This document shows, piece after piece, positions 9,545 to 16,839 of a DNA stretch of 64,000 nt (position 1 is the stretch's first letter; each line of letters opens with the position of its first letter). The notes beneath the pieces were generated by a model. That model had not been told where the DNA came from and did not search any database. It saw only the letters and a program-made list of their open reading frames with translations. The DNA lies in contig CAVRVW010000011.1 of NCBI GenBank assembly GCA_963724695.1, positions 620,001 to 684,000 on the forward strand. The letters are read 5' to 3'. Both the position numbers and the translations under genes were made by a program. The stretch is from CAVQFD01 sp963724695. Lineage in GTDB: Bacteria; Acidobacteriota; Vicinamibacteria; Vicinamibacterales; CAVVIG01.

Positions 9545-9703
9545 CTTGGTCCTTGGGCCTTCGTCCTTAGGCGGTCCTTGGTCCTTGGCAGTCCCTTGTC
9601 CTTTATGTCCTTGGCTGTCCTTGGCCTCGCCTAAGGACCAGGGACCAGGCACGGCCAAGGACCAGGGCCGAACCAAGACCCGGGGACCAAGACCCAAGGA
9701 CCG
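9545..9703. repeat. heptamer array, TCCTTGG family, inverted halves
   Basis: Degenerate tandem units of about 7 nt. The left half (to ~9628) reads CCTTGGT, CCTTGGG, CCTTCGT, CCTTAGG and similar; the right half (~9630-9703) carries the complement (AAGGACC, CCAAGGA). The whole array could therefore fold into one long imperfect hairpin. It separates the subtilisin stop from the glycosyltransferase start. A 20-nt block in its left half is repeated exactly at 18700-18725, showing that the two arrays are related copies. Confidence 0.85.
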
Positions 9704-9725
9704 GCGCGCGCGTCTATCCCGCGCG

Positions 9726-10904
9726 CTAGTCCTGCGGCGCGCGCACCATCCCGGCGCCGACGTCCACCGGATCGAAACCGGCCGCCATGCCGGCTGTGGT
9801 GCCGGAGGCGACGAGGCGCGTCATCAGGTTGACCGTCGTGAGCTGGTTCGCCGCCTTCAGCTTCTGCGCCCAGAGGGCGGCGACGCCGGCGACGTGCGGC
9901 GTGGCCATGCTCGTGCCGCTCATGGCCGTGAGGCCGCCGCCTCGCTTGGCAGAGGTCACGGATACGCCGGGGCCAGAGACGAGGGCGCCGACGTTGGAGA
10001 ACGGCGCCACGGAGAATCCCTGGGCGCCGGCCGCCAGCGCCGCCACCGACACCATGCCCTCGGCCACCGCGGGCGGGGCGACGGCCACTTCGAAGTCCGG
10101 GTTGTCGCCGCGCCGGCTCTCGTTGCCGGCCGCGGCCACGAGCAGCGCCGGCTGCGCGAACGCGCCCTGCGCACGGACGAGCGACGCCAGACGTTCGAAG
10201 AGCATCACGTTGGCGCGGTAGCCTTCGAGGGCGAGCGACGTCGCGATGTCCGCGGGGTAGCCCCGATCGATGAGATCGGCGACCAGCCCCGGGAAGTCCA
10301 TGCCGAGCGACATCGAGATCACGGTCGCCCCGCCGTCGACGGCCCACTGGATGGCCCTGACGATCTGATCGCTCGATCCGCCCCGGGCGCCGAGCACCTT
10401 GCCGATGAGCGCCTTCTTGACGCCCGTGGCCACGCCGATGCGCGTGTCGTTGACGTCGCGGCCGAAGACCGTGCCGGCGCAGTGCGTGCCGTGTCCATGC
10501 TGGTCGCCGTTGCCTTCGCCGGTGAAATCGTGTTGCACGAGATCCACGCCGGCAAAGGCCGGATGGGCGGCATCGATGCCGGTGTCAAGAATGGAAACGA
10601 CGATCCCGTCGCCTGAGAACACCGAGGTGTCGGCGCCCACGGCCGTCACGCCCCAGGTCATCGCCGCCGCCGCCACGCCGACATCGTCGGCGGGGCCGAC
10701 GGGCGCGATGAGCTTCATGGGGATGACGGGCGCGACGCTCAGGACGCCGCGGGTCCGCGAGAGGATGGCGACGTCGCGGCGGTCGAGGTCATCGACGGTG
10801 ACGTCCACGCCCGACACGACCGGGGCGCTCGCGCCGCCTGCCCTTGGCGCGGGCCCGCCTTCCAGACCGCCGCCGATCGGACTGCGGAGGATGACGTGCT
10901 TCAT
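9726..10904 (-). CDS. subtilisin-family (S8) serine protease
   Basis: About 392 residues from the ATG at 10904; an earlier in-frame ATG at 10913 adds three. The catalytic set is complete (numbering from 10913): Asp110 in VVSILDTGID, His141 in GHGTHCAG, oxyanion Asn264 in AAGNE and Ser335 in SGTSMATPHVAG. Residues ~35-70 look like a short inhibitor I9-type propeptide (VDVTVDDLDRRDVAILSRTR). No Sec signal peptide or membrane helix is visible, which is unusual for a degradative subtilisin and suggests either an intracellular protease or an alternative export route. It lies upstream of the EAD1-containing run, separated from it by the heptamer array, and could be an effector of that system (inference). 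Confidence 0.9.
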   Translation of the reverse strand: MKHVILRSPIGGGLEGGPAPRAGGASAPVVSGVDVTVDDLDRRDVAILSRTRGVLSVAPVIPMKLIAPVGPADDVGVAAAAMTWGVTAVGADTSVFSGDGIVVSILDTGIDAAHPAFAGVDLVQHDFTGEGNGDQHGHGTHCAGTVFGRDVNDTRIGVATGVKKALIGKVLGARGGSSDQIVRAIQWAVDGGATVISMSLGMDFPGLVADLIDRGYPADIATSLALEGYRANVMLFERLASLVRAQGAFAQPALLVAAAGNESRRGDNPDFEVAVAPPAVAEGMVSVAALAAGAQGFSVAPFSNVGALVSGPGVSVTSAKRGGGLTAMSGTSMATPHVAGVAALWAQKLKAANQLTTVNLMTRLVASGTTAGMAAGFDPVDVGAGMVRAPQD

Positions 10905-10958
10905 AGCCCTCATGCTCCAGTGGTGAGAAGAAGCGACCGGGCGTTACAAACGACTCTC

Positions 10959-10997
10959 GGACTTCGGATTCAGGGACTTCGGATTCAGGGATTTGGG
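10959..10997. repeat. 15-nt direct repeat, GGACTTCGGATTC family
   Basis: GGACTTCGGATTCAG occurs twice in exact tandem (10959-10988) and is followed by a decayed third start (GGATTTGGGG). It shares its core word with the hairpin at 509-529. It lies in the 235-nt interval between the subtilisin start and the methyltransferase-like gene, which otherwise shows no gene. Confidence 0.75.
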
Positions 10998-11139
10998 GCA
11001 CGATACGCCTGAACTGTGGATTCGAAGCTCGGCGGTATGAGAAATTGCGAAAGCTCAGCCTTTGTTCTTGAAGCGAGTCCGCCTGACGGAGTACAACCTC
11101 TCCTTTGCCTGCCATCGTTAGAGGGTTTGGAGAATCGAT

Positions 11140-11952
11140 ATGAGTGCATCGCGCGTGGTTCGTCGTGCAAGCCTGACCGTTGGCCTGTGGCTGGTGGCAA
11201 CCAGCGTGTTCGCGCAGGCGACGGCCACCCAGAAACCGTTCGAGCCCACCGTCGGCCAGCAGGGGAAGGACGTCGTGTGGGTCCCCACTCCGCAGTCGCT
11301 CGTCGACAAGATGCTCGACATCGCGAAGCTGACGCCGCAGGACTACCTGATGGACCTCGGCTCGGGCGACGGCCGCACCGTCATCACGGCCGCCAAGCGC
11401 GGCGCCCGCGCGAAGGGCATCGAGTACAACCCGGACATGGTGGCGCTGTCGCAGAAGAATGCTGCCGCCGCCAAGGTGCCGACGGACCGGGCCTCGTTCG
11501 AGAAGGCGGATCTCTTCGAGACCGATTTCTCACAAGCCACGGTCATCACGATGTTCCTGCTCCCGCAGATCAACCTCAAGCTGCGGCCGAAGATCCTCGA
11601 CCTCAAGCCCGGCACCCGCATCGTGTCGAACACGTTCACGATGGAAGCCTGGGAAGCGGATCAGAGCGAGACGGTGTCCGACGGCTGCACCAGTTGGTGC
11701 ACGGCGCTGCTCTGGATCGTGCCGGCCAAGGTGGCGGGCACCTGGGCCATGCCGCAAGGGGCGCTGACGCTCACCCAGGAGTTCCAGAAGCTGTCGGGTA
11801 CGCTCGGCTCGACGCCGATTGCCGAGGGCCGCATGCGCGGCGATGAGATCTCGTTCATGGCCGGCGGCACGCGCTACACCGGCAAAGTCAACGGCACGAT
11901 GATCCAGGGCACGCTCAGTACGGGCGGCCAGTGGGCGGCGACGAAGAAGTAG
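11140..11952 (+). CDS. exported SAM-methyltransferase-like protein
   Basis: 270 residues. A clear Sec signal peptide (LTVGLWLVATSVFAQA, cleavage near residue 26) precedes a class I Rossmann methyltransferase core: DKMLDIAKL, motif I at 72-79 (DLGSGDGR), then GIEYNPDMVALSQKN as motif II. The C-terminal ~100 residues are a separate beta-rich region with the TRYTGKVNGTMIQGTLS pattern. Family members with signal peptides are common in environmental bacteria, yet no periplasmic SAM supply is known, so the reaction is unclear. The ATG at 11140 has a good ribosome site (GGAG at ~11127). A TATACT element follows the stop at ~11959 and may serve the SulP gene. Confidence 0.82.
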   Translation: MSASRVVRRASLTVGLWLVATSVFAQATATQKPFEPTVGQQGKDVVWVPTPQSLVDKMLDIAKLTPQDYLMDLGSGDGRTVITAAKRGARAKGIEYNPDMVALSQKNAAAAKVPTDRASFEKADLFETDFSQATVITMFLLPQINLKLRPKILDLKPGTRIVSNTFTMEAWEADQSETVSDGCTSWCTALLWIVPAKVAGTWAMPQGALTLTQEFQKLSGTLGSTPIAEGRMRGDEISFMAGGTRYTGKVNGTMIQGTLSTGGQWAATKK

Positions 11953-11973
11953 CGCCTGATATACTCGACGCAG

Positions 11974-12055
11974 GCATCTGGTCATCTGGTCATTTGGTCA
12001 ATTGGTCATTTCGACGAAATATCCAAATGACCAAATGACTAGATGACCAGATTGA
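11974..12055. repeat. TGGTCATT array forming a long hairpin
   Basis: The left arm is a tandem run of 7-8-nt units (CATCTGGT, CATTTGGT, CAATTGGT). The right arm is its complement (AAATGACC, GATGACCAG). The centre at 12008-12020 is a perfect palindrome (ATTTCG-A-CGAAAT), so ~40 nt can pair with ~40 nt. It occupies the whole gap between a possible -10 (TATACT, ~11959) and the SulP start and would form a strong structure in the leader. An in-frame TGA at 12053-12055 in its last bases limits the SulP start. Confidence 0.85.
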
Positions 12056-12058
12056 AGT

Positions 12059-13723
12059 TTGGCTGATCTCCTTCCCGCGTCCGTTCTCGCGCTCCGTCAC
12101 TACGACCGACGGACCTTTGCGTCCGATGCCCTGGCCGGCATCACGGTCGGCCTGGTCGCCCTGCCGCTGGCGATGGCTTTCGCCATCGCCTCCGGGCTCC
12201 CTCCCCAATCCGGCCTCTACTGCGCCATTGTCGCCGGCTTCCTGACCTCTGCGCTCGGCGGGTCGATGACGGCGATTGGCGGGCCCACCGGCGCCTTTGT
12301 CGTGGTCGTGGCCGGCATCTACGCCACGCACGGCCTCGAGGGCCTCTTCCTGTGCACGCTGATGGCCGGCGTGATCCTGATCGGGATGGGCGTGTCGGGA
12401 ATCGGCAGCGCGATCAAGTACATCCCCCGCCCGGTGATCGTGGGCTTCACCAACGGGATCGCCGTGCTCATTGCCAGCACGCAGATCCGCGACTTCTTCG
12501 GGCTGCAGGTCGATCGGCTGCCCGACGACTTCATCGAGCGCATGCGCCTCCTCGTCGAGCGCTTCCCGACGATCTCCATGGAAGCAACGGCGCTCGGCGC
12601 CGCTTGTCTGGCGACCATCGTCATCGTGGCTCGCCTCACCCCGCGCGTGCCTGGCACCATCGTCGCGCTCGTGGGCGGAACGCTGGCTGCTGCGCTGCTG
12701 GACTTGCGCGTCGAGACCATTGGCAGCCGGTTCGGTGACATTCCCTCGACGCTCCCGGCGTTCCACCTGCCGGACCTGCCCTTGTCGCTCATCCCGCAGC
12801 TGTTGTCGCCGGCCATCACGGTGGCGCTGCTCGGCGGCATCGAATCGCTCCTCTCGGCGACGGTCGCCGACCGCATGACCGGCACGCGGCATAACCCAAA
12901 CATGGAACTGGTCGCGCAGGGCGTCGCCAACCTGGTCTCCCCGGTCTTCGGCGGCCTGCCGGCGACTGGCGCCATCGCGCGTACGGCCACCAACATCCGG
13001 TCGGGAGGCAAGACGCCGGCGGCCGGCATGATCCACGCCGTCACCATGCTCGCGGTCCTGCTGTTCGCCGCCTCCCTGGCTTCGCACATTCCCCTCGCGG
13101 TGCTGGCGTCGATCCTGTTCGTTGTCGCCTACAACATGGGCGACTGGGGCGAAGTCCGCCAGCTCCTCAAGATGACGAAGGCCGACATCGTCGTGTGGGC
13201 GGCGACGTTCACGTTGACGGTTGTCGCGGACCTGACGGTGGCGGTCGAAGTCGGCATGATCCTGGCCGCACTCCTGTTCATCCGGCGTGTGGCCGAGACC
13301 ACGTCGGTGGCGCGGGTCACGCCCGAGCTCGTCGAGGAAGGCGAAGTCCACACTCTGCAGGGGAAGGTGTTCCCGGGCTACGCCGCGGTCTACAGAATTC
13401 ACGGACCGTTCCTGTTCGGCACCACCGACAAGATCGGACCGATTCTCGACACCATCGACGAGCAGCCTCCCATCGTGATCATCCGCATGCGCCACGTGCC
13501 CGCGATCGACGCCTCTGGCCTGCAGGCCCTCGAGGACCTCGCCGACCGGCTCCACGAGTCGGGCCGCACGCTGTTGCTGTGCGGCGCACGTGATCAGCCC
13601 GCGCGCGTGATGCAGAAGGCCGAGTTCCACGAGCACCTCGGCGAGGGCAACATCTGCGCCAACGTCGAGACCGCGCTCGAGCGTGCCGCCACGATAGCCG
13701 CCGAGAAGGGCCTGGCCGCGTAG
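12059..13723 (+). CDS. SulP-family anion transporter with STAS domain
   Basis: About 554 residues. The N-terminal two thirds hold 10-12 membrane helices with the SulP signature near the start (DALAGITVGLVALPLAMAFA) and GGSMTAIGGPTGAFVVVVAG. Residues ~440-550 are a cytoplasmic STAS domain (HVPAIDASGLQALEDLADRL). The family moves sulfate, bicarbonate or dicarboxylates; the substrate cannot be told here. TTG 12059 is the only possible start in frame because a TGA lies at 12053-12055. The ATG at 12042-12044 would give MTRLKFG and then a stop, so a one-base indel may hide the true start. The GNAT gene follows 9 nt after the stop. Confidence 0.9.
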   Translation: MADLLPASVLALRHYDRRTFASDALAGITVGLVALPLAMAFAIASGLPPQSGLYCAIVAGFLTSALGGSMTAIGGPTGAFVVVVAGIYATHGLEGLFLCTLMAGVILIGMGVSGIGSAIKYIPRPVIVGFTNGIAVLIASTQIRDFFGLQVDRLPDDFIERMRLLVERFPTISMEATALGAACLATIVIVARLTPRVPGTIVALVGGTLAAALLDLRVETIGSRFGDIPSTLPAFHLPDLPLSLIPQLLSPAITVALLGGIESLLSATVADRMTGTRHNPNMELVAQGVANLVSPVFGGLPATGAIARTATNIRSGGKTPAAGMIHAVTMLAVLLFAASLASHIPLAVLASILFVVAYNMGDWGEVRQLLKMTKADIVVWAATFTLTVVADLTVAVEVGMILAALLFIRRVAETTSVARVTPELVEEGEVHTLQGKVFPGYAAVYRIHGPFLFGTTDKIGPILDTIDEQPPIVIIRMRHVPAIDASGLQALEDLADRLHESGRTLLLCGARDQPARVMQKAEFHEHLGEGNICANVETALERAATIAAEKGLAA

Positions 13724-13732
13724 ACGGAGGGT

Positions 13733-14197
13733 ATGGAAGTGAGTATCGTGGTGCGGCCGGCCCGGATCGATGATCTCGACACCATCGTCACCGGCAACAT
13801 GGTCATGGCGCTCGAAACCGAGCGCGTGCAGCTCGACGAAGCGACGCTTCGCGAAGGCGTGCGTGCGCTGCTCGAATCGCGCGCGCCTGGCCACTACCGT
13901 GTAGCGGAAATCGATGGGCGGGTCGTCGGCCAGGTGCTCACGACGTTCGAGTGGAGCGACTGGCGCAACCGCATGGTGTGGTGGATTCAGTCGGTCCATG
14001 TCGTGCCAGAGGCACGACGGTCCGGAGTGTTCAGGGCGCTCTATGACGCCGTGCGTCGCGACGCCCTTGCGGCCGGCGCAGGCGGCCTGCGGCTTTACGT
14101 GGACAACACCAACGTTCGTGCGCAGCAGGTGTACGCGGCCCTCGGCATGAACGGCGACCACTACTCAGTGTTCGAGGACATGTTCACGTCTTCGTGA
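13733..14197 (+). CDS. GNAT-family N-acetyltransferase
   Basis: 154 residues, the usual GNAT size. The pattern is complete: RPARIDDLDTIVTGN at the N-terminus, central strand GRVVGQVLTTFEWSDWR, acetyl-CoA pyrophosphate loop VVPEARRSGVFRALYDAV, and the C-terminal NTNVRAQQVYAALGM motif. It starts with ATG preceded by GGAGG, 9 nt after the SulP stop, so the two are probably co-transcribed. The 3' end overlaps the convergent phosphotransferase gene by 14 bp. Substrate unknown. Confidence 0.88.
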   Translation: MEVSIVVRPARIDDLDTIVTGNMVMALETERVQLDEATLREGVRALLESRAPGHYRVAEIDGRVVGQVLTTFEWSDWRNRMVWWIQSVHVVPEARRSGVFRALYDAVRRDALAAGAGGLRLYVDNTNVRAQQVYAALGMNGDHYSVFEDMFTSS

Positions 14198-16807
14198 CGC
14201 GCCCCACGTCGCCATCCACGGTCAACACGTCGCCATCGGCGATCTCGCGCAGCACGCCCGGGATGTTGACGACGGCCGGAATGCCGAACTCGCGCGCGAC
14301 GATCGCGCCGTGACTGAGGTAGCCGCCGGTCTCCATCACGATCGCCGCGGCACGGAGAAACAGCGGCGTCCACCCGGGATCGGTTGACGGCGCCACGAGG
14401 ACTTCGCCCGACTTGAAGTGATTGGACTCGTGCGGGTGGTGCACGACCCTCGCGCGGCCGCGCGCCACGCCCGGCGCCGCGGCGATGCCGGTCCACTCGG
14501 TGACACCGACGCGGGGAACCGCGAACGGGGAACCGGGAACGGAGAACTGGGAACGGGGATCAGGGATCGGGGATCGGGCATCCGCGCCGGCTTCCTCGGT
14601 CACGACGTCGGGCGGCGGGTCCTCGCTGAGCCAGGCGGCGCGCTGGCGCGCGCGATCGCCGGTGAGCGCCCTCGCCCCGCTCCCGTCCCACCAGCCGTGC
14701 AGCCAGCAGGCGATGTCCGCCGCCGAGAAGTGCAGCACGTCCTCGGGACGATCCAGATGGCCCTCGGACACCAGGCGGCGCCCGACCTCCAGCACCAGGC
14801 GCCTCGCCGGCAGGAGCGAGGCGACGAGCGCCGACTTCGCGTGCTCTCGCGCGGCCATGGCCGCTCGCATCCGGCGCGCCAGCCACATGACCAGCGGCGC
14901 CCGCAGACGGCTGCGGGATCGGACCTCTGCCTCCGCCTCTCGCGCAATCCGCTCCGCATTCCCGCGCACCGACAGAGCCGTGCCATCCGCAAGCGCGAGC
15001 CGCACCTGGTCGAGCACGTAGGACGGGTCTTCAGCCCACCGCGGGTTGAGCATGTCGGCTTCGTACACGGCGCGGTGTCCATAGCGCTCGAGAAAGAGCG
15101 CCAGCGCCTCCCGGAACTTCGACGCCGGCCCGAGCATCGTCCACGTCGCGGCCGGCTGCCTCGACGCGAGCCACGCCAGCGCTTCGGCGTCGTTGCGCGC
15201 GACGTTGGCGAGGTGCAGGACGCCGTACCCGTGCTCCGCGCTGCTGACCGTGCCGGTGCCCGCGAGCAGGCGCCCCATGACCGCGCGCGCCCGGTCCCCG
15301 AAAAGAGGCGTGAGGACGCCGGTCAGGCCAAGCTCCCACGGCCCTGACGCCATGTTGGCCAGGCCAACGGCGGGGTCCAGCCGGTCGTGGACCCGCAGCA
15401 GGCGCTCGAACACGTCGCCCATCTCGGCGCGCGACAAATCCGCGAACCGAAGCGCCTGCAGCGGGCGAAGCACCGCGGCCTGGCGCTCCACCTCGACCTC
15501 GAGGTTCTCGGACACCTTCCAGAGCTTGCGCACGAGCCGGAGCTTTGCCATCGAACGCCGGCGTGCGTCGGCTCCTGTGCCGCGAGACACCTCGATCTCC
15601 GGCTGGTGACCGCCCATCGCCAGCGCGAACTCGGCTGGCGATACGCCGAGCGCGTCGTGCATGACCCACTGCATCAGCGTCAGCTCGAAGTACCCCGCCC
15701 CCGAATGCGGCGGACGAGTTCCACCCCCTTCGGCAACGGGTACTCGGCGCCGATCGCTCCCGCAAACGCGAGCTCCTCGACGATCGCCTTGAGCAGGCTC
15801 CACGACAGCGTGCAGACGACGCCGGGCACGGCGTCCTTGATGTTGGCGGTTGACCAGTGCCGCGGGAGCGCCGCCAGCGCGTCGGGCACCGGGCGGCGGA
15901 GGTGCGTCGCCGGGCGCGCCTGGACCAGCCAGATCCGTTCGCCGTCGAACGCCCACTCGACGTCCTGGGGCTCCTGCCCCTCACCGAGGGCCCAGTGAAC
16001 GCGGAGGAGCGTCTCCACGAGCTCTCGCTCCGCGTCCGGCGTGAGGGGCGACTCGCCGGGGCCGCGCTCGTGGACGACGAGGCGATCCTTCACCACCCGG
16101 TAGGACGTGCGGTGTGGGTCGATGCGTCCGCTGACAACACCCTCGCCGAGCCCCGCTCCCGCGTCGATGGCGACGAGATCCCGTCGTCCCGTCAGGGGAT
16201 CGGCCGTGAAGCCCACGCCCGCGGCCTTCGGCTCGTCCTTGCCCGCCGCGGCCACCATCTCGCAGAGGACCACGGCGCAGAGCACGTCTCCGTCGCCGTA
16301 GCCCATGCGGCGACGATAGGCCAGCGCCTGGGGCGTCCACAGCGAGCCGTAGCACGCGGCCACGGCGCGGGCCACGTCGCCCTGGCCGCGGACCTTGAGG
16401 CGGCTCTGATGGATGCCGGCAAACGACGCCTGGGCGCTGTCTTCTGCCGTGGCGCTCGATCGCACCGCAAGGTTGGACCAGATGAGGCCGGCGTCTCGAA
16501 GGAAGCCGGCAATCGCCGCTTCGATCGCGGCGACGCGAGCGGGCGTCTCGAAGGCGAGCCTGACCTGATCGAGCGCCGCGACGATCTCGGGAGAATCGGC
16601 CTGCTCAGCGGCTGCCGCCGCGACGATCGTCTGCGGCGTCCGAGGGAGATCGGCGATCATCCGGCGGTAGAAGTCGGCCACCAGGACGCCGCCACGGGGC
16701 ACGCGAAATCCGTATCGGTGCAACCGCGCCAGGTTGTAGCCCTTGCCACCGCAGACCGAGGGCCCGGCATCGAGCGCCTGCGGCCAGCCGAGCACGTCGT
16801 TGGCCAT
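14184..16807 (-). CDS. PEP-utilising, rifampicin-phosphotransferase-like enzyme (frameshifted)
   Basis: About 875 residues once joined. An N-terminal ATP-grasp PPDK domain (~1-310: GGKGYNLARLHRYGF, LAVRSSATAEDSAQASFAG, DVEWAFDGERIWLVQARPAT) is followed by a large central region and a C-terminal swivelling phosphohistidine domain with METGGYLSHGAIVAREFGIP, whose His is catalytic. A His domain at the far C-terminus fits rifampicin phosphotransferase-type enzymes, not PEP synthase; the substrate here is unknown. The reading frame breaks at 15693-15702, a C-rich run missing one base: RRIRGRG joins YFELTLMQW. Between central and His domains a heptamer array is translated in frame (separate entry). 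ATG 16807 is preferred over the GTG-side extension to 16852. Divergent from RecQ with only 32 nt between. Confidence 0.85.
14512..14583. repeat. heptamer array inside a coding sequence
   Basis: Tandem 7-nt units of the GGGAACG / GGGATCG type (GGGAACC, GGGAACG, GGGATCA, GGGATCG) lie in frame within the phosphotransferase-like gene. Since 21 nt is both three units and seven codons, the translation has a seven-residue period (RSPIPDP, RSQFSVP, GSPFAVP). It falls in the linker just before the phosphohistidine domain. The same family, in the other orientation, occurs at 33526-33656 and 35198-35250. Confidence 0.88.
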
Positions 16808-16839
16808 CTCCGTCACTATACTGGGGAGATGCGGCGCGC

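Noticed and set aside
11990..14161. Open antisense frame of 723 codons opposite the SulP and GNAT genes
   Set aside because: High GC leaves the antisense frame free of stops; its translation is Arg/His/Gly-rich and low in information, whereas the plus strand carries clear SulP and GNAT motifs.
14184..16807. PEP synthase or pyruvate phosphate dikinase
   Set aside because: The phosphohistidine domain is at the far C-terminus and no PEP-binding TIM barrel follows it, which fits rifampicin-phosphotransferase-like enzymes better. True rifampicin activity is not claimed.
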